Source of the DNA: Porphyra umbilicalis
Lineage: Eukaryota; Rhodophyta; Bangiophyceae; Bangiales; Bangiaceae
Direction: 5' to 3'
DNA: 64,000 nt
Assembly (NCBI GenBank): GCA_002049455.2
Contig: KV918799.1
Coordinates: 1-64,000 of the forward strand
A program made the position numbers and the translations under genes. Numbering within the stretch: the stretch's first letter is position 1; the number at the start of each line of letters is the position of its first letter. A model generated the notes under the pieces. That model was not told the DNA's origin and made no database searches. It saw only the letters and a program-made list of their open reading frames with translations. Positions 33,707 to 44,488 of this stretch are shown in pieces.

Positions 33707-36700
33707 GGCAGCGCCATCGCCTTGGGGGCTGCTGCAGGTCGCGCCGTCGGGAGCTGCCCCCTGCGAGTGGAACTTGAGGACGACAACGTCGTCCACGGAG
33801 CCGCCTCCTCCCGCAAGCGCCCTGCTGCTGCTGCTGCCGCCGCCACCGCCGCCGCCGCCGCCGGCGCCGCCGCCGCCGCTGCCGCCGCCGCTGCCGCCGC
33901 GCCCGCAGCCACCGCCGCCGCCACCGCCGCCGCTGCTCCCCGGTCCCGCCCGCCACAAGCGACCGTGAAGCTCCGTCACGATACCATCGACTTAGACGAC
34001 GGTCACACAAACGACGCCAATCACCACCGACCGGCCCTCGGCGTCTCCGCTGCGACTGCGTACGGCGGCGGCTTGCGCAAGCACGTGGTAGGCAACCGCC
34101 CGGTGAAGGGGCGCATTGCCGCCCAGGACGCACGCCGGCCAACGGTGGTAGCGCACCAGGACGGGCTCTGGGACGTACCGAATGTTTTTGCGGGCGGTGA
34201 TGGTCGGCCGGATGAGGCTTCACGGCCGGTGGGCACGCAGACCGACCGCCGCAAGCAGCGCTTCAATCCACGCGGGAGGTGCCGTGGCCGTGAGCAGCAG
34301 CAGCGGGCACGGGAGGTCCACGACCGTCGCCCGCAAGTGCGCGAGCGCTTCGCGAAAGTCCCACAGCAGCGTCAGGTGGGCCTCATCAATGACCACGCGT
34401 GCGAGGCGGCCACCGTCAGAGAGGCGCCGCGTGACTTCCCGGAACACGACGCCGTCGCGTACGGCCGTGCCCATGGCAATGACAAACAGGGACTCCTTGC
34501 CAGCGTCGCATCCGCGCGGCCGCGAACCGACGGTCAGGCCGGCGGCCCGCGCCGCGCCGACAATGTTGGCCGTGATGGCCCGCGTCGGCGTCAGCACAAT
34601 GGTTACCGGGGGGTACCAGGGAGTCGGCGTCGTCGTGACGGCAGACGGAGCGACCTTCGCGACCACCTGTAGCCGCCGCGTGACCGTCACCGCCGCCGCC
34701 GCCTCTGCGATGGCGAGGACGATAAAAGTGGCGGTCTTGCCCCCCGCTGTCGGCAGCACGACCAACTGCGTGCCCGCGTCGCGTGCAGATAGAACCGCGT
34801 AAATGGCGTGCTGCTGCGCCACCTAACGGTACATACCAGCGCCATTCAAGGCACGCGTGTGCCGGTCCGCCTCGGCGGCAATGACCTCGGGCGTCAGACG
34901 GTCCCGCCGCGCGAGCTGCGACTCGGTGGAAGACGGCTCGTAGATGGGGGTGCTCCACGGAGGCACCCGTCAGCCGGCTGAGAGGGGCGACACCGCGGCC
35001 GCCGCTTCAATCGCCGCCGCCACCGCATAGGATGGGGGTGGCACCGGCCACCACGGCGCCTTGAGCTTGCGTGCAACGGAGGTGGCGGCAGCAGCAGTAG
35101 CAGCAACAGCAGCAGCAGAAGCAGCAGCTGCACCTCCGGACGGCCCCGCCCCACTTGCCCCCCTCCCTTCCGCCCCCGCACCCCCTTGCCTCCCCGGGGC
35201 AGCTGCACCAGGAAATTGCACAGGACCCCAATCGGGAGCGCGCCGAGGCAACCAGGCCAAGACGATGTGGGGCTGTAGGGGATGACGCAGCCCCTCGGCG
35301 GGATGGTCCGACAAGACGTTCATGCCAGCTTGCCACAGCCGAGTCGCCCGGTGGTACACAAAGACGAGCCCGTTGTTAACATTGAAAATGGAGTAGAAGG
35401 GATCCCCGGCATAGACGGACGCGGAAGTCGACGAGGAGTGCCCCCTCTGCAGGTCCAGCACATGCCCCCAGTCAACGACGCCACCGTCCGTCGTCCCCAC
35501 CAACGCAGTGGCGGCCCTGCCGCCGCCTGCGCCACCATCACCGCCGCCGCCGGGGACACCGAGGCTCGCCTGCAACACGTCCACCTTGGTCACGTGCTTG
35601 GCGGCCGCCGCCGGCCACTGCCGGTAGACCCGCGGCCCGCAAAATTGAGAAGACGCCTCGGAAAGCGCGCCGTCGTGTTGGGCGGCATCGAGGGTGCGCC
35701 CCGGGTGCTCCCCGCCGCAGACGTCACAAAAGAGCAACGCTTGGTCGACTGCCGGCTCCCCGTCGGCTGTCGACATACAGCGCTCGAGCGGGTCCAGAAA
35801 CACCATGGCCAGCAACACGAGCATCGACGTCTTGGCGTCCATCCACCGCATGATGGGCCGACCGCCGCCGACGTAGGCGCTCGACGTCTTGCTGTACGTG
35901 AGTATCGTATAGATGATGCCATTGTGCACGTACACCCCCCGACGAGCCCGCTCCGATGCGGCGCACACGCGGAGAGCAACGCTCTCTGACACGCGAGGCG
36001 GCGCCCCGCCGACAATGGGCATCAGCGCCCACAGGCGCGCCCGAAACGCTGCCACATCCTTTCGCCACGAGCGCAGCTCCTGAGGAGCGACCGCGCGTGG
36101 CGGAGCAAGCGGGTCGACCTCGGGCCAAAACGGGATGGTGCCGCCGCCGCCGTCGCCGCCGCCGCCGCCGCCGCCGTCGCTGCTGCCACCCGCTGCGCTT
36201 GCCGCTACCGCCGCTCCCGCCGGCGCCGACGTACTGCCGCCACCACCACCATCACCACGCGCGCCACCTCGCATTGACGGCTCCTGCGTCTTGAACGTCC
36301 GCCGCACCGGGCATTTGGGATCGTCCAAGATCCCGCTGGACAGAAAGAGAGACTGCCGCCGCCGAACGCTGCTCTGGTTGGCCGGCAGCTGAAGAAACGA
36401 GACACCGGGCGTCTTCACCGACGGCTGGTCGATGGGGTAAACGGCCTCGGCCAATATGCCCGACCGCGTCGGGTCGTACTCCCACGTCAGCCGCTTGAAG
36501 CGATGCCGGAAGTCCGCCTGCATGTCTGTCGCCGCCTGCCCCTGCTGGACAGTGCTCAGGTGAAAGCCGCGGTCCAGCACCGTCCCACACACTGCCGTCG
36601 GCGGCGCGCCGTCGAGATGGTGCGGGTTGGTGCACGGGAGAAAGGTCGGCGGGACGTCCTCGGCCCTCGCCATCCTCTCGGTCGTGGACGAAAGCATGAC

Positions 36701-39700
36701 AATGTACGCGGCTGCAGTCTTCGACGACGAACGTGCTGATTTGGCCATGGCGTCAAACGCCTGCGCCATGAAGCCCCGCCTCTCAGACGCTGTCGCGTCG
36801 GGTCTGGCCGGGCGACCGACATTAAAAAAGAACAGCGCGTTGACGACCCGCGTCGCAATTAACAAGCCCGACGCCAGATGCTGCGCCGCCGCCGCGTTCA
36901 TGAACGACACGTCTGGCTCGCGGTTGAACTTTGGCGAAGCTGTGGACGAGTGGGGGTAGAGCAGCGCCACGAATGGCATGACCATCGACACGTCCGCACG
37001 CGGCTTGCCGTCCCCTCCAGCATGCCGCGTCCGCGGGTCGTACTCCTCGTGGAAGAGGCATAACATCAGCGTAGTGACCGGCTCTGAAAACTCACGCAGC
37101 TCCCCGATGCGGTCCCCAATGAGGTCGACCGGGATTGGAGAGGGGCTTTGAGCGGCCGCCTGTTGTGCCGCTCCATCGATCAAAGGTGTAGCTGCTGCTG
37201 CTGCTGCTGCTGCTGCCGCCCTCGCCGGGCCAGAGCCGCTGATGCTGCTCTCAGCGCTGGCAGAGAGCAGCGCCTCGAGGCCTGCATTGAACGCCGACCG
37301 GACCCTTTGCCGCCGCCCGTACCGTCTTTGTTGACAGTGGCGGCGTGCCGCGACCAACCGCCAAGCGCTCCTCGCCAGGCCGCCGCGACAGGTAACAGAG
37401 CCGGAAGACAACGTACAGCAGCAACGCCGTGTCCCGCGAGTACCTCGCAACGGTCGTGTCGAGAAGGTGCACACTGAATTGCCGCCGCGTTTCGCCAGCG
37501 GACCGCTCAGTGCCCGCTCCGACGACCAACTGGGCGGCAATTGTCAGGTCGCACTTGCGCAGCATCCGCAACGCTTGAGCGCAAAGGCTGTTAACGGCAA
37601 CCTTGAGTGCGCACAAGAGCTGCCATTCGCGGCTGCTGGCGCGCTGCTGCGGCGCGCCAATGCCACCACAACCGCCACCACCACCACCGTGGCGGCCGAC
37701 GCCGCCGCCGCCGACGCCGCCGCCGCCGCCGCGACTGCCCCCACGGTCGCCACCGGCACCACTGCTGCTGTCCGCCGCGTGCTGCCCTACGCCAGCCGCC
37801 GCCACCGGGAAAAAAGCAAAATGGTCGACCACCTGCTCGGCCGTCCATTGCATCTCCCGAATGGGGTCGTTGAACTTGAACATCCGCAACAGCGCGCCGC
37901 TCTGCGAGTCGAAAGACGCGTCAGTGGTGTTGAGGCGGGCAGCACCGCTGCCACCCCCGCCGCCGCCGCCGCCGCCTCTGGAGATCCCGAGAATCACGTC
38001 GAGCAGCAGAGAGGCGGCTGACAAGGCGGCTGTCCCCCGAGGCACCTCGGTCGACGCAATGGCGGATGGGCGCCGCACAAAGGCGACGGGGAAGAAGCGC
38101 GTATACTTTCCCTTTTGCAGCATTTGTGTTGGCACCGTCGGGAAGAGCCGGTTGGAGCATGCCGCCGGCTGCGCCTGCTGCCGCCCCGACGTGCCAACGG
38201 CCCCAGAACCCGCCGTCCCCGTTGGCGCCTCCGCCGCCGGTGCCGAATGCTTTCGCAGCAGCTCCCGGGATGACCCGCCGACCGACTGGCACTGGTAGCA
38301 CACAACAGTCTTGTGGCGGGCGGACAACTTGGGCGACGGGGGCAAGTGCGGTGCGTCCGCCGACGCAGGCCACGACTTGGATTGCTTATTATACCGGTCG
38401 AGCGTAGCCACCTGGCTAGGTGTCGCGTCAAGCGCCGCGATGCACTCGTCCGCCGTGGACACGGCCACGGCCATGTGGGGTACGGGCGGCACCATTGCGC
38501 CTGCGTCCGTACCATCAGCGGCGGTGACGGCGGCCTTGTGGGTGCTGCTGGATACGTGATGCTTGAGCTGCTGCGACCCGTGTCGCAGCGGCGTGTCGCA
38601 CAGCACGCAAATGACATCACCGGCCTCTTGCCAGACTAGGAGACCCGTAAACGGCGCGGCTGCCGCCGCCGTCGTCACAGAATCATCATCAACGGGGGGC
38701 TTGGCGGCGGCGCCAGCGGGAGGGTTGACGGCACCACCAGCGGGGGGGTTGCCGGAAGCGCCGCCGCCGGGGGGGTCCGAGTCCCCGTCTCCCGCCAAGG
38801 TGTGGACAATGACGCCAGGGGAGGAAGGAGCACCGCTGGCAACGCCGCCAGTGACCAAAGTCGGCTCCATGGTAACGGTGTAGCGGGTGTGGAAGGAATC
38901 AAGGCGACGACGGTGTGTTGTGGTGTGCAAGCTGAGGAGAAAGGGAAAGAGTAGGATGCTGGGTGGCGCCCGTGCGCACAGAGACGGCCGACGGCAGCGT
39001 CTAAATAGCAGCTCCGCGAGGGCTGCGGGGCGGGGGGGGGATAGCGCGGCCGCCCGCGTGCACGCCCGCGGCCCGTGCTCGCGACTGGGCGTGGCGCGGC
39101 AGGCTGGACGGGGAGGACGCACGGATGGCGGGGTAGGGACATTGAAGGGACTGTGGCGCGGCCTCTGGACAGACTGTCAGGTCGTGCAAGACGTTAGTGG
39201 TGCCATAGGCATCTGAGCCTCACCCACTGACGCCCCCAGGTTGGCCGCGCGCGCGGGGCACGGGAGGAAAAAAAGGTCGCGAGAAGCTAAAAAGTTCAAA
39301 AGCACAGGACCTGGGGCCCCAGGCATGCCGCGACGCAGGGGCGGAAAGAAAGGGCGCGAAAAGCATGGGATTTAAAACCACAGGGCATGGAGCCCCACGG
39401 CCTGGCGCTCGCAATGCGGTGGATGGCACGGGTCGATGCTGAGCGGACTCTCCCCGCAAGGAGGGCGGAAACGCCTGGCGCGCTCCAGGAGAACCGCATG
39501 GGAGGTGAGAGAGGCGGGCGCCCCCTCACTTCGCTGCTTGCATCGCAGGGGCGGGGTCAAGACGCGGGCCGAGGACGGCACCGATGCACACGAAAGGGGA
39601 AAAGAGCTAAATAGAGTGGCCGTTGGTGGACGCGCCGCGGCGGTGCTTCTGACACGCGCTGAGAGAGACTGCCTCTCGGTGGCGGGAAATACAAAAAACG

Positions 39701-40155
39701 AACTAATGAGGGACACAGAGGTGGGGTCTTGCGGGAGGCGCCAGTGCATTAGTGGATGGCTGGGAATGCGACAGGTTGGCGGGAGCGAAACGTTTGCGGG
39801 GCCCGGGCGTCCCAGCCCCGTGTCGTACAGACGCAAGGGGAGGACCGAACGGCCTGAGGTCTGCTCCTGAAACAGAGCAGCGCGGGCGAGAGGGAGGGGG
39901 ACGGGACGCACGGCGGTCCACTCGATTTCAAAACAAGTGCCTACTGGCAAACAGTGCAAGATACGGCGGCAGTTACAAACTCACGGAGGAAAGGGCGGCG
40001 AACCTCCAGAGGCAAACGGGTGAGGGGGCGGGGACACTCGCGAAACGGGCGTGAAAAACTGAGAACGCGAGAATTTGGGAGAGGACGAGCCTGCACAGGG
40101 AACGCGAACAGAAACAAAAGCTATGAGAACTCCAAGTTAATGGAGGGAGGTTGAA

Positions 40156-41491
40156 GAGAACGTCCAACCAATAGGGTGAGCCCCGAAAGAACGTCCTAGT
40201 CAAAAAGAGTGGATGAGGAGAACGTCCAGCTAATAAGATGAGGCGTGGGGAAACGACCGCCCAACTGGTTTGGCGGTGGGCCTGCGTGCATCTGCATCGG
40301 CTGCACGATCACGCGATCGTGGAGGGCCAGGACAGGTGACCGCCGCGGATCGCGGATCGGACGATCCCTGGGCAATACTTAGAAAGATCAGGAAGCGGGA
40401 TGATATGTCAGCCAAGAACGGTCGGGCAAGGGGGGGACACCCGCCTCGGATCGGCCTCGCACTGGCCGGTACGTAAATCAATAGATCCGCGGCATGACAT
40501 GGACCAGGAAACGGTCAAAGCGAGGGGGGGGAAAGCTGGCAAAATATAGGCAGACAGTGCGGCGCGATGTCGTATCAGTGGGCGGCAGGCGGGCACAGCG
40601 CATGCGCGAGCAGACAGCGCAAGGAGAACGTCCAGCCAATGGGCAACGCTGGAAATGAACGTCCAGCCAATTGAATTGAAGGTGCGGCTGTCTGCATAGG
40701 CCTGCGCAGAGTGATCGGGCATGTGCCGGATCGCGGAGCGGGGGGTCAGCTGACCTTGACAGGGCGGCACGCAAAGCGATCCGCGAGCGGATTACGAGCA
40801 CGCGGGGCTGTGCGGCACGCACGTAGAGATCGTCCAGCCAATGGCGAGATGATGAGGAAGAACGACCAGCCAATGGAAATGCCGATGGGACTATGTGCAT
40901 GCACAGGGGCGGGATGACCTGATATCGGTAACAGACGGGGCGCCCGTTGACAGACGCCAAAACTCGGGCGGGCCCTCAGACACGCACTGGGCTCCTTGGA
41001 TCTCGGCGGATCTCAACGCCGGCATACAGTACATCTTCGAGGGCTACAAGATGGCACGAATTTAAGACCAGCCGCTTGAAATCAAGAACCGGCCAGATCC
41101 ACGTCCAGGGGAGGGTGCCTCACAGGGGCGGTGAAGGCTAACCTTGCTTTTACGTCCGGTCTCGATTTGACGTGCGAAATCCGAGTCCAGTGGGGGGGCC
41201 TCGATTCCGACGTCTCAAGGCCGGTTCTTGATTTCAAGAACCGGCCAAATTCAAGTCCAGTGGGGGGGGTGGACGTTCTCTGGCGCGATTCTTATGTCAG
41301 GGTGGGCAGAAACACTGAGTAGTCTTTCCCCCTCTTTTGCCGGGGCGTGAGCAATGATCCCAATTGTTGCGCCACTTGGGGGGGGGGGACAGCAGCGCGG
41401 CGAAGACGAAGACGACAACGCTCGAGCAGCAACGGACAGCCAATCAGCGACCGAATTAAATGTGTAAGGATCTTGCGTCCCAGCCAATCAG
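40156..41491 (+). repeat. Cluster of AACGTCCAGCCAAT-type motifs
   Basis: Eight direct, same-strand copies of a motif close to GAACGTCCAGCCAAT, at about 40159, 40220, 40627, 40658, 40830, 40861, 41431 and 41475. Two pairs are spaced 31-33 bases apart. All but one copy keep the CCAAT core. It may be a regulatory array (CCAAT-box binding) or remnants of a minisatellite. Confidence 0.6.
41219..41246. repeat. 28-base palindrome
   Basis: Two 13-base arms, GGCCGGTTCTTGA and its exact reverse complement, separated by TT. One arm plus the centre (20 bases) also occurs at 41075-41094, so the palindrome may come from an inverted duplication. Confidence 0.85.
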
Positions 41492-41574
41492 CAGGTGTGG
41501 AGCTGTAAAGAGGGTCCCCTTCCGACAGTCGGCGTGTGCTGCGGCCCGACCCAGGTCATTCGGGCCCCCTCGCA

Positions 41575-41622
41575 GTCCCGTCGTTTCCCTTCGTTTCTCG
41601 TCGTTTCTCGTCGTTTCTCGGG
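41575..41622. repeat. Short tandem of TCGTCGTTTC units
   Basis: Four to five imperfect 10-base units of CGTCGTTTCT type. No function is apparent. Confidence 0.7.
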
Positions 41623-42783
41623 CGTTCCGCCTCGGATCCGCATCAGATGCGGGCTCCGGGGCCCCGAAGCTCGCAAGACAGGCCAGATCCAGGCAGAATC
41701 GCCTGAGAGACGTGCACTGCGACAATAGTGCGGTACACCTTGTGCGACCTTCAGATCTTTTCGAGTCATGTTCGGACCAAATCACCCGTAGAAGGGGAGC
41801 CAGGGCAGCCCCCCGTTCATCAATTCTCTGACAGCTCTATTCTCACTCAGATGTTTCCAAAAATAGAGCCTGAGATGTACTGTGATTTGGTCCTTAAAGG
41901 CTGTCAGTCCGTACTTCGCACTCTTGTCCTCGTCCCCCTTGTGCTTGTGTTCCTGTTCGGATCGGCCAAAATTGGGCGGTCTGCAATAGTTTATCGCAAT
42001 GCATTATTGATTGAGTCATGATCGTGGTACGTGCACAAACGGTATGATGTGCTACTGTGGTGTCCACGTCCCCACTTTCTTGGGGCTACAGGTGAAGTGG
42101 CGTACCTCACATGTAATAAAACAGACAGTGCCTACAGTGAGGGACGGACCGCTGCAAAGAATCGATCGCTCGACGACAAAAATCTGGATAATGAATGCCC
42201 GCAGTGGTCTCTTTCCAGTGTGCCCAATATCTCCTGTTCTGCGTTACGATTACGGGACTGAAACTCGACAAGTTTTTGACAATCTGATCCGGCAGGTACG
42301 ATGCAGAGCATTGACCATGAGACGTTGTCCATCTCGCAGTTGTTCTCATCCAAGTGGCTATATCCGGCACACTACAAATGTTGTTATACCTGTCCGGCTG
42401 CATCGCTCTCTTTGGTTTTGGTTTTTTACAGTAGAATATGACTGCCCTGCCCGTGCATAGTCTTGTGACAGCTGGCGTCTTATTTGGCATGGTGGAGACG
42501 TCTGGTTGGGTACCACGAACGTCACCAAGGACTGATGACATCGTAGCACTTTCAAGTGTACTGTAGGGACCGGCCCTGCTGACAACATGTCAAGGACAAA
42601 AATTTACGTTGCTCGAGTGGACCGCTGTACGTGGCCGATGAACGATCGGCGGCAAACAATAGAGGTCTGCGATGTTTTGACAGTTGAGACAAGCGTCATG
42701 CACTAACAACTGATGATTACGTACTTATATTGAAGCACATGTCGTTGGGTGCGCTGACAGTCATTTGCCGAGGGGCCTGCAAA

Positions 42784-43262
42784 CGACGCTTGGCCTACCA
42801 ACACGTGGCTGAACGAGCGTGTCCTGCAGCTGCGTACAGTGACATAGCGGGTCAAGAAACCATGGTGCTGGCGGCAGAAAAGACCCATTTTACAACGCAG
42901 AGAACCCAAATGCCGGGATCCAAAAATGCTGTCCATCAGATATTTTGTATGTCAGACATAAGCCGGCAGCCCTGTACGTGACACTTGGCCCGAGCACACG
43001 TGACTCAACGACGAGCTTATGACGCTTGGCTGCACACACGTGACTCCACAATCATGATTATGACGCTTGGCCTGAGCACACGTGACTGAACGAACGTGTC
43101 CTCCCCTCGCCGCGTACAGTGTGATGAGGGACATGTACACCACAGTGGTCGGGAGAAAAAAGACGCACTCCACATTACTAGATCCTCACGGGGAAGGCCG
43201 ATGGGCCAAGAAAAGAGAAATGCTGTGCATCAGATGTTTTGTGTTGGAATATGCTGGGAAGC
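42784..43262 (+). repeat. Diverged duplication with CACGTG-containing 40-bp repeats
   Basis: Two roughly 190-base copies (42784-42976 and 43062-43262) share the order ACGCTTGGCCT...CACGTG..TGAACGA.CGTGTCC, a GAAAA block and ATGCTGT.CATCAGAT.TTTTGT. Between them the first 40 bases recur twice more, giving CACGTG hexamers (E/G-box) near 42803, 42997, 43037 and 43078. The last three are 40-41 bases apart. Confidence 0.6.
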
Positions 43263-44488
43263 TTATGTGGCGCTGGGGTGATCAACAATGACCTCCACGT
43301 TACAGTATGAAACGCACGTCTCTACCAATCCGCCGGATGTATATCGAGAAACAGCCCCCCCTCTCCCCTCCTCCATTACTTAGATAAACCATGAGAGTAG
43401 CACGACAGGTATACATCACCACCTCTAGGGTGAGAACCACCCACCCGCGGAGTGATGCGAGTGAGAACCAAACGCTTCCTCACCGCCTTGCTTAATGGTT
43501 CTGACGACGACCTGCCGCGGAATTTCAGACACCCCGCGTCATGCGCACTCTGGAGAAAAGGATACGACGTCAGAGTGATCTTCGTATCGGACATTTTGTA
43601 AGTAGCCCCCATATGTTCAAAGTAGCACCACTCATGTATACAACGAGATTCGGACAGACCGCCCGTGTCTCTCAGTGGCACAAGCCGGTTCTGCATGATG
43701 AGTGCAGGGTATTGACTGCCATAATTGAGCGGCGTCAGTTCGACGTTGATGACCAACTACCGCTTGCTAATCTGGCCACCGCGTGTCGCTCGCCCGACTC
43801 ACGACATGGCCGCATTGTGGGGGTTGGAGATTTCATCGTGCGCCACCGCTCTGCATGCACTATGTCCGACCTCCGTGTCTGCTGTTCTTCCAGGACACCG
43901 CCCGAGTCGGGAGTCCCTTCTGCCACAGCGAAGGAAATCATGTTCGGCGGTCTGAATCAATGCCATCAACCGCACGTCCACGTCCTGTAAGAAATTAGTG
44001 CAGAGGATGCAGGCGCCGACACTGATCTGACTGCCGCCTCGGTGCACTCATCGCTTGCCTGCGATGCAGTGATAGCGAGACACACACGCACGCATCGCAT
44101 CGGTGTATTTCTGCCCCCCTCCAGTGCAGACAACAAGAGGTCGTTTCACGATTTGACTGTCTCAGGGACGCACATGATTCCGCGTCACAGAGGGCCAGGC
44201 AATCGTGCTCGACTGAAATCCAAATTGAGCCACCTGGGCCCACTTTTCGTTGATGTACGCCAACGTGCCTCCAGTGCTCTGGTCCACACGAACTACTGCA
44301 CGCAAAGAATCAAGGCAAATGCGTGTGCCTCGTCAACAGCGTGACGAAGCCATCGGAAACGGCCCTTTTCAAGCCTGGGGGCACAGGCTGCGCGAGACAC
44401 AAAAACTGGGCCGCAGTAATCGACGGCGCACAGCAGAGAAAAACAAAACACGACAACGACGCACAAGACATATGGTATAAGAGTCTGT

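Larger units (their letters stand above)
31935..38870 (-). pseudogene. OrsD/telomere-linked-helicase-like RecQ helicase, damaged
   Basis: ATG at 38870. Near the N-terminus is a C2H2 finger (Cys 88, Cys 91, His 104, His 111) and a second Cys/His cluster (VVCYQCQ...LLRKH), then VPTQMLQKGKYTRFFPV. The central part (37.3-35.0 kb) has RVSESVALRV, YVHNGIIYTILTYSKTSS and VLDLQRGHSSSTSASVYAG. This architecture and these motifs resemble fungal OrsD-type (DUF3505) proteins joined to telomere-linked RecQ helicases. The C-terminal part is a RecQ core: Q-motif-like AQQHAIYAVL, Walker A LPTAGGKT (34756-34733), DEAH (34387-34376), LLLLTATAPP, RKNIRY, and motif VI QASGRLCRDA near 33350. The frame changes once near 37.35 kb (short intron or indel). 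Four in-frame stops (TGA 34970, TAG 34823, TGA 34220, TAA 33992) interrupt contiguous helicase sequence. The last residues run into the satellite. RecQ helicases unwind DNA 3' to 5'; fungal relatives lie at chromosome ends. Confidence 0.7.
38871..44488. other. 5.6-kb region without a supportable gene
   Basis: GC content drops steadily from about 39.2 kb, and 41.7-44.5 kb is the most A/T-rich part of the window. The longest open frames (100-195 codons) show no domains and overlap each other on both strands. What it does hold is repeat structure: a cluster of CCAAT-containing 14-mers (40.1-41.5 kb), a 28-base palindrome (41219), a short T/C-rich tandem (41.58 kb), CACGTG-containing 40-bp repeats (43.0 kb) and a diverged 280-bp-spaced duplication (42.8/43.1 kb). 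Confidence 0.5.

Noticed and set aside
34826..34996. Intron removing the TGA at 34970 and TAG at 34823 of the RecQ gene
   Set aside because: A GT...AG pair in phase exists, but it would delete RDRLTPEVIAAEADRHTR and the sequence leading into the Q-motif region, which looks coding. The downstream stops at 34220 and 33992 have no room for introns.
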